A stretch of DNA of 64,000 bases from Blattamonas nauphoetae (GCA_033064195.1 JARBJD010000049.1:124001-188000), one strand, 5' to 3'. Counted from the first letter of the stretch, positions 10,885 to 22,860 are shown. The notes: generated by a model not told the origin, from the sequence alone. Program-made: numbers and translations.

Positions 10885-12810
10885 CTAAAGGATGATTACA
10901 TGTGCTCTTGAACAATCTTTCAAGCAGATACGACGTGTTCGTCGGCAGGCAGTGTCACATGGTGCAAAATCGTCGCATTCCAACGAACAGTCAAGGTACG
11001 CTTCGTTACACTTCTCTTCGCAAACACCTTCACCTGATTTCTCCTCAATTTGGGCAGAAAGGGGAGCTGAGCAATTCTGCTTGCAGTTGAGAGCGGTTGA
11101 GCGGCATTCCATTTCACATGGAATTGATTGGCAAGTCTCAAGACACGATTTTCGCTCGACTTCGCACTGCTCTGAGCATGGCACGTCGTCTGTGCTCCTT
11201 CGACATTGCTCCACACACTCTGCCTTTGTGGAGCGGCAGTGTGCGATCCACCCTTCCTCGTCAAACGTGGTGCTGTTCGAAGAGAGGCATTCGATGAGTG
11301 CGTGCTGGCAGACAAGATCGCAGTCGTCCTTCGGCGCTGAGAGTGGTGTGTTGATTGGCTGAGGGTTGTCGCGTCGACACGTGAAGAGAGCGCGGTTGCA
11401 TTCTTTTTGGCAGTTTCTGAGTTCGTTCTGGTCGCTGTCATGTGTGGCGTCGCATTTCCCAAAGCATTTGTTTCGTTCTGCTTCGCAGATGTCTCCACTC
11501 TCCACAATAAAAACTGGTTCAGAAGATGCACGTCTTTCTTTCAGAGAAATTGGTCTGTTTGTGAGGGGTTGGGGAGTTGTGGGCTGTTCGTTTGGGGAGC
11601 ATGACGAGTGGCACGTCTCGCCGAGAGAAAGGCACGAAGAGAAGCAGAGCTCGTCCTTCGGACTGCAGTCAGTCGTGCATTCGATGTACTCCAACACACA
11701 CTGCTCCTCACAAAGATCTCGAGCTCGCTGCTGCTCCACGAGTGTCGAAGTGTCAAACCCGATTTCTGAGACTTGTGAAGGCTGAGAGGGGGTTGTCTTT
11801 GTTGAGCTGGATGTGACGGCATGGAAGCACTCCTCGCCTTGTTCGAAACATCGCTGGACGCACAAAGTGGGTGATACGTCGGGTTCTGTTGTGTTCTGGC
11901 AAGTGTCTGCACAGGATGAATAAGCTGAGACGCACTCGTCGATTGCGATTTCTTCCTTGGGACAATCAGAAAGGAGAAAAATACTTTTGACTGGTTTGTG
12001 GGATGCTTCCAGCAGAGGATCAGACAATCATCGGCACGGGTTGCGCATTCGGTTTGATTCTCACGACACAAAGCGAAATCCGTCAGACACTTCGAAGTGC
12101 AGGCGTGTTGGGCTGGGTCCTGCGAGAGAGACGGAGGAGATGTGAGGCACTCTTCATGCTCTGTCTCACAGGAGGCGATGCATTGTGTGTTGTGCTCGCA
12201 AACACCAAGGCAGATTGCCTTCAGTGTGTCGCATTCTGGATTGTCGCAAACAGTGGGGACGTCTGGCTGAGGCGGCTTTGTTGTTGAATTTGTGAGAACA
12301 CGGTCGAAATAGCGTGACTCCACACACCCCTCCAAACATGTTAAATGTTGATATGAACACGAAGAAAAGCAAGATGGAGCACTTGACATCATGGATGTAC
12401 AAATTGTTCGGCAGATTTCCTCTTCACTATCGCATTTGCGATCACAAGAGTACTGGACGATTGAAATAGGCAATGAAAATGATAGACAGGATTTAATCGC
12501 CGATGTAACTGTTGTTCTTTTGTAAAAACCTCATGGGGACTCCGAAGTGTCGAGTTTTCCACAGAATCATCAGCGAGAGCAAGACACGTCGATGAATGTT
12601 GTTGACAGAAATCAAACTGATTTCCAAGAGAAAGACAGGGTTTTCTTGAGATTTTACAGAGTTCGTAAAGTGCTCTGAGCTGAAAGGATATCAAAGATAC
12701 ATTTCAGTGATGGTGAAAAGTCGTGATGATTTGGTGAATCGAAATACCGGGCTAGTGTCTTGAGGAAAAACAATTTGTGAAGATATTATGATGAAAATCA
12801 ATGGATTCAT
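10885..12810 (-). CDS. Secreted cysteine-rich repeat protein
   Basis: Predicted exons 12748-12810, 12530-12679, 11985-12452 and 10885-11955 agree in phase and give 583 residues. The first 18 or so residues (MNPLIFIIISSQIVFPQ) look like a signal peptide. The rest consists of irregular repeats of about 35-45 residues with paired CxxxC and CxxxCxxxC spacing, for example CEVERKSCLETCQSIPCEME and CNEAYLDCSLECDDFAPCDT. Disulfide-linked helical hairpins of the CHCH or trypsin-inhibitor-like kind would fit. There is no C-terminal membrane segment, so it is probably secreted into the medium or a vacuole. I do not recognise the family. The third intron is only 29 nt and could be missed by annotation programs. 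Confidence 0.75.
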
Positions 12811-13016
12811 CATAAAGAAGAGGTATTTGTGTGTTATATGTTCAGGTTAATGTGATATGTCTGACATGACAGACAATAATCATCTTGTGGCTGTAGACAG
12901 GCGAAGAAATGCAAAAAAAAATCGAAGTTATGAAGTAAAAAGGGATTATTAGATCTAGTTGAGAATGTTCTGGTGAATTGGGGCAAATCAATGAAGACAC
13001 TAAGATCATTCCCAAA

Positions 13017-14852
13017 ATGAATTACACAGTTATCACTCAGGTTTTTGACAAGGCCAAAGATACTCTGCCGGTCTTTCTCTCTGTCGTAATCCCGGCTGTA
13101 CAATATGTTTTTCTCGCTTTGGTTCTTGCAGGGGCATTTTATTCACTCGTATGTGGGTTTCTCCGAGATTAGACTTCTTTTAGAAATCCCTACCGTACGA
13201 TATCAAGGCCATCTTTGATTACGACCCTGCAACTTCATCTGTCGTTGAAGCTCTCTTGTGCATGTATACTCATCTTATCTTCCACGTTATCTCTCCTTTC
13301 CAGGCCTGGTCTTCACGCCATTCTGATCCATCGTTTTGCCCATTTCTGTTGGAAATTGAGGATTCCATACATTCCTCGTATCGTTGCCTATCTCAATCGT
13401 TTCCTGACGAATATTGATATCCACCCAGGGGCACATCTTGGAAAGGGACTGATTATTGATCATGGTTCTGGTGTCGTCATTGGTGAAACAGTCGTCATTG
13501 GAGACCATTGCCTGATCTACCAAGGTGTGACACTTGGAGGAACAGGAAAAGGTGGCAAGGGTCAAAAGCGCCATCCAACACTCCTGGACAACGTCATTGT
13601 CGGAAATGGAGCAAAGGTCCTTGGCCCAATCACGATTGGGAACAACGTTCGAGTTGGTGCTGGGTCAGTTGTTCTGAAGGAGGTGCCTGATGATAGCACT
13701 GTCGTCGGAATTCCTGGGCGTGTTGTTCGTGTCAAGGGCGAAGTCGTTAAAGATGCCCTGGCCCATGGATCGGTGCCAGATCCCGAGGGCACAGCGATGA
13801 AAGATATTTATCAGTTCAGGAAGCAAATTGTGGACGAATTGAAGACAGTTCAAAATCGCATCCTCTCCCTCGAGGCCGAGGAGGATGTCTTCATCCAAAT
13901 CCAAGAAATCATGATTCAGCTTGCTCAGGGACAAAAGAATCCTCGCACCTCGACTCCACAGCCCAGTGACGAGTCGAATGTTCCAAGCTGCCAATCATGC
14001 CCTCTCCCCGCCTCTGATCTTCCCGAAGGCAAGCCTGCCGACACTTGGGAAGTTCCTCAGCCGAAAACAAACTTGAGCCGAGCCCAGCTGCTGCTCAATT
14101 CCCTCTCGTCGCGATACCAGCAGAATCCCCAGGCTCAGGCATACCCTCCCCAATTCTACAACCCCAACCCGTACTTCCATCCCGAGTACCCCATGGCATA
14201 CCAACCCATGCCCATCAACATCATCCACACGCACCAGCCGTCCGGCACCGACAACGACTCTTCAGTTTCCGACTCTCAATCGATGGACATCTTCAAAACG
14301 TACGGCGAGTGCCGCACCGCGCAATGTGAGGACGAGATCGACAACGAGGTGCAGGACATGATGGAGGAGACCCCGAACGGCCAGTCTGTTGTGAAGCCCG
14401 ACATCTACGAGGCCTTCCTCAGCGGCATGCCCGACTTCGCCCCCAGCTCCGACGGCGAAGGTGCGTCTCGCCAGCGTCGCACATCGAAAACCAGCAAACA
14501 ACACGCCCCTCAGCAACGTGTTCGGAAGGACAGGCGCCGGACAAGCAGGTCGAGGTCACAGGAGAGCCAGCTGGGGATGCCGTATCCGATGATGATCCCG
14601 CAGTATCCCTCGATGGTCTACCCGCCGTACTTCTCGCAGTACCAGTACCCCGCTCCCCAATACCCTCCCAACCAGTTCCACCCCCAGCCGTCCTATCCGA
14701 TGGAGATTCCTGTCTTTGGCGCTCCAGCACCGGTTGCTCCGAAGACACGGAAGAACACCCAAAAACACTCAGCATCAATGAACAATTTGTCTGGAAAGAC
14801 TGCACAAAATGTTAATGTCGAAACGGTGAACCCTCCAGCCAATAGTTCTTGA
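13017..14852 (+). CDS. Serine O-acetyltransferase, bacterial EpsC/CysE type, with long low-complexity tail
   Basis: Makes O-acetylserine from serine and acetyl-CoA, the first step of cysteine synthesis. Exons 13017-13148, 13184-13263 and 13304-14852 join in phase to 586 residues. Residues about 45-75 (DIKAIFDYDPATSSVVEALL, then PGLHAI) and the left-handed beta helix (HPGAHLGKGLIIDHGSGVVI, DHCLIYQGVTLGGTGK, RHPTLLDNVIVGNGAKVLGP) are classic SAT; the catalytic His sits in IDHGSG and the CoA-site lysine region is GKGQKRHP. Two additions are unusual: a hydrophobic N-terminal helix that could anchor it to a membrane, and about 330 residues of P/Q/Y/S-rich sequence after residue 250. EpsC-like SATs are bacterial, so lateral transfer followed by intron gain is likely. 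Confidence 0.9.
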
Positions 14853-15033
14853 TGGAGATTTCCAGAATACGAGACAACTATCTCTTTATTCAGTTTTATT
14901 TTATTAGTTCACCAGTAGTGTGAAGGAGTGCTTGCGTTATTTCATTTTGATTTGCTGATGATTCTGTTTCTGTTTTTCTTTTGAAAAAGTTGTTGAACTA
15001 AACCCTTTATCAATTCATCGACAAAGAAAGACG

Positions 15034-15870
15034 ATGTCGAGTGACCTTACAGACCCATCGGGAGGAGATGGATTCGCTGTTGGAGATCGAATCAAAACAT
15101 ACGAAGACTATCTTGACAGTCAAATTTCAGATGATGACCTCTATTTCCTCGAAGACCAAGATCTTGCACGAGAGGTTTTTACTCAACATCAATAATTCAA
15201 TTTTCTAGATGGTTGAGCTTGGTTTTCGTGGAAGAGGCAATGCATTGAAACGAGAAGATTTTGAGTTTCGAAAGAGAGCTGCTGAGACACTCAAAAAAGC
15301 CAAAACCAATCAAGCACCTCAGGTATCTCTCTTAAGTTAATTTTGATTCTAAATCGTTTTAATTAGGTTCTAGCATCTGAGGGCAAGGATTTAGCAAATT
15401 TTCCGTTCTTGCAGGCTCTCGCTGCTCGAGAGAAACTCGTGAGAGAAGGTCGTCTCGCTGTCATCGTGTTCATCAGAGATTTTAACTCAAAAGGACAAGA
15501 AGTCAGTGGATACATTGATTATGGCCACAGATTGAAGACAGAAAAGAAATTTGACCAATATTTTGAGCGAAAAGCCAAACTATTACCGAAACCAACAGAT
15601 CTCAGTTACTATAATTGGGATACTCAAACCCTCAAAAGTAATTCGTCTCCAAACTTTGAGGTTATTGCTGATAATACAAATGGTCTTCAGTTTAAAAGTA
15701 AGAGAGACAGAAAGACCATCGTTGTTGATCCTCATGTACGCTCTTCTCTTCAAGTTATCTCTTGTTTTTGTTAGGCTCCTCAAACAGATAAAACAGTTCG
15801 GAGGGAAATACAAACACATGAATATTGTCAAGTCGTCATATTCGATCACACAACCCACCGTCGAACATAA
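15034..15870 (+). CDS. CFAP299: Cilia- and flagella-associated protein 299
   Basis: Conserved axonemal protein known from ciliated eukaryotes (human C4orf22); exact role unclear. Exons 15034-15174, 15209-15322, 15367-15735 and 15775-15870, all phase 0, give 239 residues against 233 in human. Diagnostic segments are YEDYLDSQISDDDLYFLED, LGFRGRGNALKREDFEFRK, FIRDFNSKGQEVSGYIDYGH and SSPNFEVIADNTNGL, with VVIFDHTTHRRT at the C-terminus. The TAA stop falls exactly where the family ends, supporting use of the standard code. Its presence shows the organism builds a motile axoneme. Confidence 0.93.
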
Positions 15871-16171
15871 CTCCTCGTTTCACCATCTTCTTTTGTTTGT
15901 TCTGAGAACATCATTTTTTATTTTGTTTTTCTGTTTTTCTCTTCATTATCTCAAATCATTATCGAAGATTTGTGGTTCTGATGTTTAACGTTTCAATTTC
16001 GGAGAAAGAAGGTTGTTTATTCTGCGTTATCCCGCCATTGTCATTGAAGAGCATCCCCAGATTGAACTAGACCTGATTGAGCATCTGCAATTGTGTACAG
16101 AGACCTTTGGTGAGCGAATCCAAAAACTCGACATAGATGTCGCACCTGACAGAAATACTGGAGTGAACCTT
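15871..16171. other. Spacer between CFAP299 and MED4-like 3' ends
   Basis: T-rich tract around 15880-15960 that probably holds 3' UTRs. A plus-strand frame from about 16019 onward has protein-like composition but overlaps the last MED4-like exons in antisense; see the findings. Confidence 0.4.
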
Positions 16172-16825
16172 TCACATATCATCATCCGATTCAGAACTAG
16201 AAAAAGATATGGTGTAACAAGAAAATACTCAGCGTATTGGGCGGCAATGTCTTTCAGTCTTTGAGCCAGCGCTTCGTCCTTTGTTGTTTGTTCTGGTATA
16301 ACAGCAGGTGTTGGTGTCATAGATGGGTCCATGAGATGTTGATAAACGTCTAGAGAAGAAAGAAGTATTTGAGAAGAGATGTGAATGGACCTTGCATTGA
16401 ATTGTTGAACAAGATCGATTGTTTGAGGATACTCAGATCAGGTGATGGTCGAAGGTACCCAACTTGGTAGCACAAATCCTGAAAGAGGGTGAGAGAGGAG
16501 TAAAATGAAGAAGAAAGCGAGACTCGATCGATGACGAATTGATCAGGGCGGTCAGTGGAATATTTCAGTTTCTGTGCTAAGTCGATGATCTCTGAGACTG
16601 GTACCACTGCAATGATATGATTGAAGGAGCAATGGTGTGTGAAGAGAGAAAGTTTGAGGAAGAAGGGTGAGACAAACTTGTTCGGATTTCAGCTTGCTTA
16701 CGATATTCTTCGGCATAAGGTTGAACAGAATGAAGGATCGAATTAACTGTAGTGATAAATTGCGATGTCTTTCGAAACTGTTCCTCCAATTGTTCAAGTG
16801 TATCGCAATGTGGTTTTGATTCCAT
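16172..16825 (-). CDS. MED4: Mediator complex subunit 4-like protein
   Basis: Candidate middle-module Mediator subunit linking RNA polymerase II to regulators. Five predicted exons (16678-16825, 16524-16606, 16391-16478, 16229-16349, 16172-16196) agree in phase and give 154 residues. The order matches MED4: an N-terminal coiled coil (LEQLEEQFRKTSQFITTVNS), a helix like VPVSEIIDLAQKLKYSTDRP, a short YLRPSPDLSILKQSILF segment resembling the Med4 P-x-P-x-x-x-x-x-R-x-G box, and an acidic tail (SESDDDM) reached through a 32-nt intron. It is shorter than animal MED4 (about 270 residues). The family call rests on motif order rather than strong identity. Confidence 0.6.
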
Positions 16826-16966
16826 CAGAACAGAATCTCTTCTACAAAAAATTACATAACAATCAGTTGGAAGAGCAAGAAAATTGACAAGTGAATGTGA
16901 TTGCGACGATCACACCTGATGAAACTTTCATGAAGGGATGATCAACATTTCTTCTCTTATCTTCAT

Positions 16967-19606
16967 ATGTCTTCGCATCAATTGAACATTGGACCAAAGG
17001 GTCTAGCTTACAAATCGTCTTCCAATGTTTTTGATGAAAGGAATGTGGATATTCCGTTCATAGTCGGTCCTCCTCCAAAAGGCGGGACTATTGAAGAACA
17101 ACGGTCAAATCTTGTGATCGCGTCAACCAGTATTCTCTCTTATTCTTCTCTTATTGCTTCTTTGTTGATTTTCTTCTTAGAAACTCAACTTTTCTATTGT
17201 CTCGAGAACTTCCAAGTCATCATCATCGTTGGATCCACTGGATGTGGAAAAACCACTCGTATGATCATATTTCTCCTTCTTACTCACTGTATGCTTGTTC
17301 AGAAGTACCACAATATCTCTTTGAGCAAGGATATTGTTCTCCGACTCAAAAACTAGTTTGCACTCAACCGCGCAGAATAGCTGCAATATCTGTCGCGTCA
17401 CGTGTTGCTGAAGAGAAGAAATGCCCCCTTGGCACAACGGTCGGTTATTGTGTGCGTGGTGACAGAAGGATTAGCGATGGGATGACAAGCATCGTCTACG
17501 CCACTGATGGATATCTTCTCAAAGAGGCTCTAAGATCTCCTCTTCTTAGTGAGTATGCTGTGGTGATGGTTGATGAAGCACACGAGAGGACAGTCAATAC
17601 AGACGTGTTAGTTGCCCTCCTCAAGAAGATCTCTCTGAAACGTCCTGAACTCAAGATTATCGTCTCTTCTGCAACTCTTGATGCATCGCAATGGCTGAAT
17701 TACTTCAACACGTCCACAGATATATCAAAACAGTCCTCTGTTCTCCTCCCAATCGAAGGTCGTGGATTCCCAGTGAAAATCCACACTCTTACACAGGCAA
17801 CCCCAGACTATATCTCAGAAATGGTTAACACTGGTTTGGAATTTCTATTGTCTGGCATTATTTTAGTGAGATTAATTTGTGACAAAGAAGGACCAGGCGA
17901 TATCCTCTGCTTCTTGCCAGGACGTGAAGAGGTCATTGAGGTTGTGCAACTCCTATCCACAACCATTAACATGTATTTTTCTTTTCTAAGAACTATATTT
18001 TCGTTTTCTCTTCTATTTCTTTCGATAATCGACGTTTAGAAAATCAATTGAAATTCTCCCGCTTTACGCCTCACTCCCTCGCACCGATCAAATGAAAATC
18101 TTCTCTCGCCCTGGAGCAGGCTTCCATCGCCGAGTTGTTGTTGCAACAAACATTGCTGAAGCCTCTGTCACCATTCCAAACATCGTGTTCGTTGTTGACT
18201 GTGGATATGTCCGTATCAAAGTGTTTAATTCTCAAGATGGGTCGTCGGCCCTTGTGACAGTTCCAGAAAGTCAATCATCGGCCATTCAGCGAGCAGGGAG
18301 AGCTGGACGAGTTCGAAGTGGGAAGTGCTACCGATTGGAGTGCTCGGCGACGAGTGTGGATGTGAACGGCAGTGAAAAGACAGTCATGCCTTCGTCTCTC
18401 CATCCCCTCCACACTCCTCCCGAAATCACTCGTTCTGACTTCACCCCCACCCTCCTCTTCCTCAAGACACTCGGAGTGGACAACATCGCCAGCTTCGTCA
18501 ACTTCTTCCTCACCCCACCGCCCATCACCCTCGTCGCTGCAGCCATCACCACTCTCTGCCTCCACGACGTCCTGGACGAGGGAGGCTCCGTCACTGAACG
18601 CGGCACAGTTGTCTCTGAACTGTTGGGCAGCCTTCGCGGGCGCCGTGCGGCAGATGGTGTTGTGTTTGGAGGGAGTGGCGAGAAAGCGGAGTCGGTTGGG
18701 GGGTCCACTGAGATCAGGCTTGCTGTGCTCCTCCTCAACTCCCTCAACGACGAGTACAACTGCTGCGAAGAAGCCCTCACCCTCGTCGCCATGCTCAGCG
18801 TGCGCGACGTGTTCTTCACTCCACACCAGAATCCCTCGCACTACGCCTCTGTCGGCAATATCGACAACGCCAAGCGGTCGTTTGCAGTTGCGGAGGGCGA
18901 TCTGGTCACCATGCTGAACGTCTTCAACGCGGCACAGAAGCACGGCTTTCAAAAGAAGTGGCAGGAACAGAGGTCGATTGATTCCCAAAAGATGGAACAG
19001 TCTGTTGCTCTTCTTTCGTCATTTTCTTCCTCGTCTCTCTTCAGGGTCTGCGCCATCCGCGCCAACCTGTTTGCTCTCCTCAAGCGCATGAAGCTCTTCC
19101 GCCGACAAAACGAGCCTGCCTCAGTCGAAACCGTCCAGCGCTGCATCTGCTCCGCGTTCTTTCAGAACATGGCCACTCGTCCGCCCACCCACTCTGGCCT
19201 CGTCGCTCAGTTCGTCCTTCTCTCCCAGCAGCCAGTCGAGGTCCACCCGTCCTCGTTCGTCTTTGCATACCCTCCGCCCATGTTTGTGTTTGTGGAGCTG
19301 CTCACCAACGCGCAGGGCAGACACTACGCTCATCTTGTGACGCAGATCACAGAAGAGTGGCTGTTGGAAGTTGGGTCTGTGTTCTCTCGTTCTCATCTCT
19401 TCAGGTCGAAATACTACGAAAAGAAGTCAGTCACAGAAGCCATCGCTGATGAGGAGCAAAAGCAGAAGGAGAGAAAGGAGAGGGACAGGAAGAAGCACGA
19501 GATTGAAGCTAAGTATCAGGAAGAACGGAAAAAGCGAGCAGAAAGTGGGAAATTCGATGCTTTCTCGCTCTTCGGTGATTCAGAACAGATCCGGGACTTG
19601 TTCTGA
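16967..19606 (+). CDS. DHX35: DEAH-box RNA helicase DHX35
   Basis: Spliceosome-associated DEAH/RHA ATPase. Exons 16967-17129, 17181-17258, 17303-17833, 17867-17972 and 18040-19606 join in phase to about 814 residues. All motifs are present: Walker A GSTGCGKTT, Ia TQPRR, II DEAH in MVDEAHERT, III SAT, and VI QRAGRAGR, followed by the winged-helix, ratchet and OB regions. The N-terminus (GPPPKGGTIEEQ) parallels DHX35 (RPGTEGPG...SIEEQR), separating it from Prp2/16/22/43. Two further in-frame mini-introns are likely inside the last exon: about 45 nt near 18999-19046, and 30 nt at 19374-19403. Removing the latter restores WLLEVGSKYYEKK. It starts 141 bp from the MED4-like gene, head to head. Confidence 0.9.
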
Positions 19607-20019
19607 ATCCAAAAGTCGCTGTGTTGATCATCTGGCACTCCTCCTGCCTCATCTCGATGGCGGACGCAGAGACAGAGACGCTACCTCACTATACGGTCAT
19701 ATTCTCGGATAAAATGACAGCACTGTCATCTACATCGGCGTTTCTGTTCTATTCATCTGGTTCTACTTCACAAATGAACCGGACTCTCTTTCGTCGAGTT
19801 CTATCTTTTCCAGCATTTTATGCACTCTATTCTATCATTCATCACTTTTGATTGTTTTTTGATAAGGTCAAGTTCATGTTCACGTGATATTGACTGGCTT
19901 TTGTCGATCTTAATCATCAAACCGTAACAAAACTTTTGCCAGAATGAACTCATTATCTCGTGTATATCACGAGAAACTACTATCCAATGGATTACGACCA
20001 CTCATTATCTTCTGTTCAT
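19607..20019. other. Spacer downstream of DHX35 with small ORFs
   Basis: Two overlapping small frames exist. One begins MADAETETLPHYTVIFSD at 19661. The other encodes a hydrophobic stretch (VIYIGVSVLFIWFYF). They could be the two halves of a tiny membrane protein, but no GT-AG intron joins them in phase, so no gene is called. The rest is AT-rich and probably UTR and promoter. Confidence 0.35.
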
Positions 20020-22556
20020 ATGACTCCCAGTTTCTACTTTGTGATAGATATGACAATGGACAACCCACAAGCTTGGGAAGCCCATCGCCAGTACCTAACG
20101 CTGATCCTAGATGAACTCAGTTCTTTTGTGGCATCCATTGCTTCATTTCCGTCTTCTTGCAGTTTCTTTTTCACGACGGATATTCTTCCCCATCTCACCA
20201 CCACTGTCTGTCTTTTTGAAACTTCACCTGAACTTATTTCTCTTGTTCGTGTATATTCACTGGTTTTTTCTCATCAGAAACTTTGTCCATTCTCGTATTC
20301 TTCATGGCTCAAAACAAAACAATACCTCTACCAAACCAAATTTACCTTCGGATCAAATACAAATGGTTTTCTAACCCACTTTTGATGAATTTCAGATCTG
20401 GTATATCTCTGTCGACATGCCCAATCTCTCTTTTCCACGCAACAAATGGAGAATCCGCAATATTCGTTCAAAAACAGAATTGTGTTGTTCACAACACGGA
20501 TTCCTCCTCCTCATCCACAGCTCAACGAAGTTCTCTTGGTTGGATTCTTCATTTCTCCTTTCACTTTGTTCTCTCAGACGCTCACAGCAAACAACATCGA
20601 ACTAACAATCGTACACCTTCCCTCATGTGAGCCTCCGTCTCTAATTGGGACTTCTTTCCAATCTTCGACACTTCTTGTTCCGGCCTCCACCAATCAGTTC
20701 ACCTCTCTCCTCTCTTTCTCAACCCTTCTTGCTGATCATCCGTCAGTCTCTCTTCATTCTCTCACATCATCCACCAACATTCGTCACCGCTTGGCTGCTC
20801 TTTTTGATTCGTATCTCGTTGAGATCTTGGGCGAGAAGAAGCATTCAGGCAATCCGGTGTGTGATCTTCTCCATCATTCCCTCAGCTGACACTCCCAACC
20901 GTTCTTGCCACTGTCTCACTCTCAGCGTCTCCCACCCCCAACCATCCTCTCCTCCCATTTGCTTTCTCCGTTGCACCGTCAGCTCCTTTCCAACCGTCTT
21001 TTATCGAATCAGCGTTTCCTTCGGGTAAACTTGTTCTCCTGTTCCCAACCACACACTCTCCGTCATTGCCTCCACTCTTCTGCGATGCATCGCCAGCACT
21101 TCTTCCTCCTCCACACATCCTGTTCACTCCACTTTGTCCCTTCCACTCGCACCCACTCATCTCATCCACCAGCATCCCGTCCATTGGTGAATCGCGAGAA
21201 CCAACGTCCAAGTTGATCTGCACAGCCCACTCCCACCAGATCGAGACGGGAGAAACAAGCCTTGTTGTTACGTATGTTTCTCTTCGTCATCATTTCTGTC
21301 AGTGTTGGAGATGATTCCTTCCCACTCGCTCCACAGCCATCTCCCCAACACTTCTTCCATCCGTCCATCGCCTCCTCTTCAGCTCCCTTCGGACACTGGA
21401 CGTCGCTGAGTGTGGTGGAATGTCTTCCTCTTGAAGGTGTCTGTGATTCACTCACTTTTGGAACGGTTTATTTCTCTCTTTTGTTTCTCCTCCACTTCAG
21501 CCCTTCCTTCTCTCTTCATCGACTTCATCCCCACTCATCGAGCACGACTATCTCGAGACCAACGACAGTCTATTCCTTGCCCTTGTTAGACATCTCGACA
21601 CTCACAACCTCTGCATCATCTGCTCTGCCACACTCCACTTTCCCGCTCTCTCACTCCACCCTTCTTCCCCATCGTACACACGCTACTTCGTGCTTCTCCC
21701 TTCGTCACTCCAAGGCAAGTTGCTGGTCAAAGTTTGAGCACTTTTCGTCATCTCTTCAGAATCTCGCTTCGGCTGAGCAAGTCATCCGGCAGACAGGAAG
21801 TGAGGACATCTCGAGTGGGCCAGAGAAGATCAAGCACGATTCTGCCTCATCTGCTGGTCGGCGACGTTCAGAAGCAATGGACTCTTTTTCTGTTGAGTCA
21901 ATTGTAAATAGTGTTATCTCGTCAGTCTGCTCTTTCTTCCTTCATTCTCCCTTGATTCTCGCCAGCTTCTCCACGCCTCGTTCTATGATCCATCCCTCCA
22001 TCCATCACACACAGACACTCTCCTCTCTGCACTCTACTCTCTCCAGACACAACTCCCAGCCACACTCCCTCTTCCTTCCCTCGTCTCCTCTCACCCACAG
22101 CAACAGCTCTCCGAACTTCCCTCTTCCAATCCATCCCACTCCGACACACCTCCTGCTCGTCGGTCATCCGCCCCGAAGAAGAAGGAGAAGAAGCCGAAAG
22201 TGGAGAAGAAGGCTGATTCTCGAAAGGCGAAGGGAAGTAGCATGATGCTGCTCGACGATGAGATTGACGATGCCGAAGCAGAAGCGGGGTCTGTGTTGTT
22301 CTTCACTGGGAAGGGGAACGAGACGGGCACTTCGTCAACCTCCCATCCGAGTCAGATCATCACATCACAACCTCTCGCCGACTTCATCCCACTCGACCAT
22401 CCTCCTCTCCACTCGGCGATTGAGAAGGAAGTTCGAAAGAGGCAAGTCCTCCTCCAAGAGGAAGTCAAGGGACAGGGCTTGAAGGACGTGCAGGCAAAGC
22501 GATTTTTGAAGGTTCAATCTTTATTTGATGGAGAGACACTGTTCAGTGAAGAATAA
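20020..22556 (+). CDS. Unrecognised multi-exon gene with VWA-like N-terminus
   Basis: Coding potential is clear but the exon chain is only partly resolved. It begins MTPSFYFVIDMTMDNPQ, a strand ending in D-x-T-x-D like the first strand of a von Willebrand A domain. It continues with TLILDELSSFVASIASF, then FFFTTDILPHLTTTVCLF, and later a strand-rich block (NRIVLFTTRIPPPHPQLNEV, LLVGFF). The last exon, from about 22150 to 22556, is secure: a lysine-rich linker, an acidic stretch (LLDDEIDDAEAEA), and a helical end with KEVRKRQVLLQEEVKGQGLK and QAKRFLKVQSLFDG before TAA. The layout (VWA-like head, basic linker, short conserved tail) recalls replication or repair scaffolds, but I do not recognise the family. 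Frames switch often between 20240 and 21900, so several introns are present there. Confidence 0.5.
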
Positions 22557-22719
22557 TCTCAACAGACACTTTGAGGTAAATTGTTGAATTATGTTTCCAT
22601 TTCACCTCCACGATCTATTTTCAATCAATTCAGAGTTGATGTTTGAATTCTCAAAAATCCATCCTTCCTCTTCGATGAATAAAAAAATTAAGGACTGTTC
22701 GATCAATGTTCTCGATCAG

Positions 22720-22860
22720 ATGGGCGACAAACCTCGTGGACGTATTGGTTCAACTGGAAACAAAATGAGAATGTCTCTGGGTCTTCCAACCTACGCCGTT
22801 CTCAACTGCGCAGATAACACTGGCGCCAAGGAAATGATGGTCATCATTAGATTGAAGTGA
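22720..22860 (+). pseudogene. RPL23: Truncated ribosomal protein uL14 (RPL23) fragment
   Basis: Encodes [20 protein letters not shown] and [20 protein letters not shown], then VIIRLK and a TGA. This is the first third of uL14 (compare [26 protein letters not shown]). The remaining 90-odd residues (the GRLNRLPAAGVGDM and KKGKPELR blocks) are not found in any frame before 23224. A possible donor, GTGAGA, overlaps the stop, but no downstream exon is recognisable. Most likely this is a partial duplicate or decayed copy, with the working gene elsewhere. A very distant 3' exon or an assembly break cannot be excluded. Confidence 0.65.

Noticed and set aside
15034-15870. Alternative genetic code (TAA/TAG read as Gln, as in some oxymonads)
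   Set aside because: TAA closes CFAP299 and Rab11 exactly at family ends, and TAG closes eL14, so the standard code applies.
19621-19851. Small membrane protein downstream of DHX35
   Set aside because: The acidic start and the hydrophobic segment are in different frames and no GT-AG pair joins them in phase.
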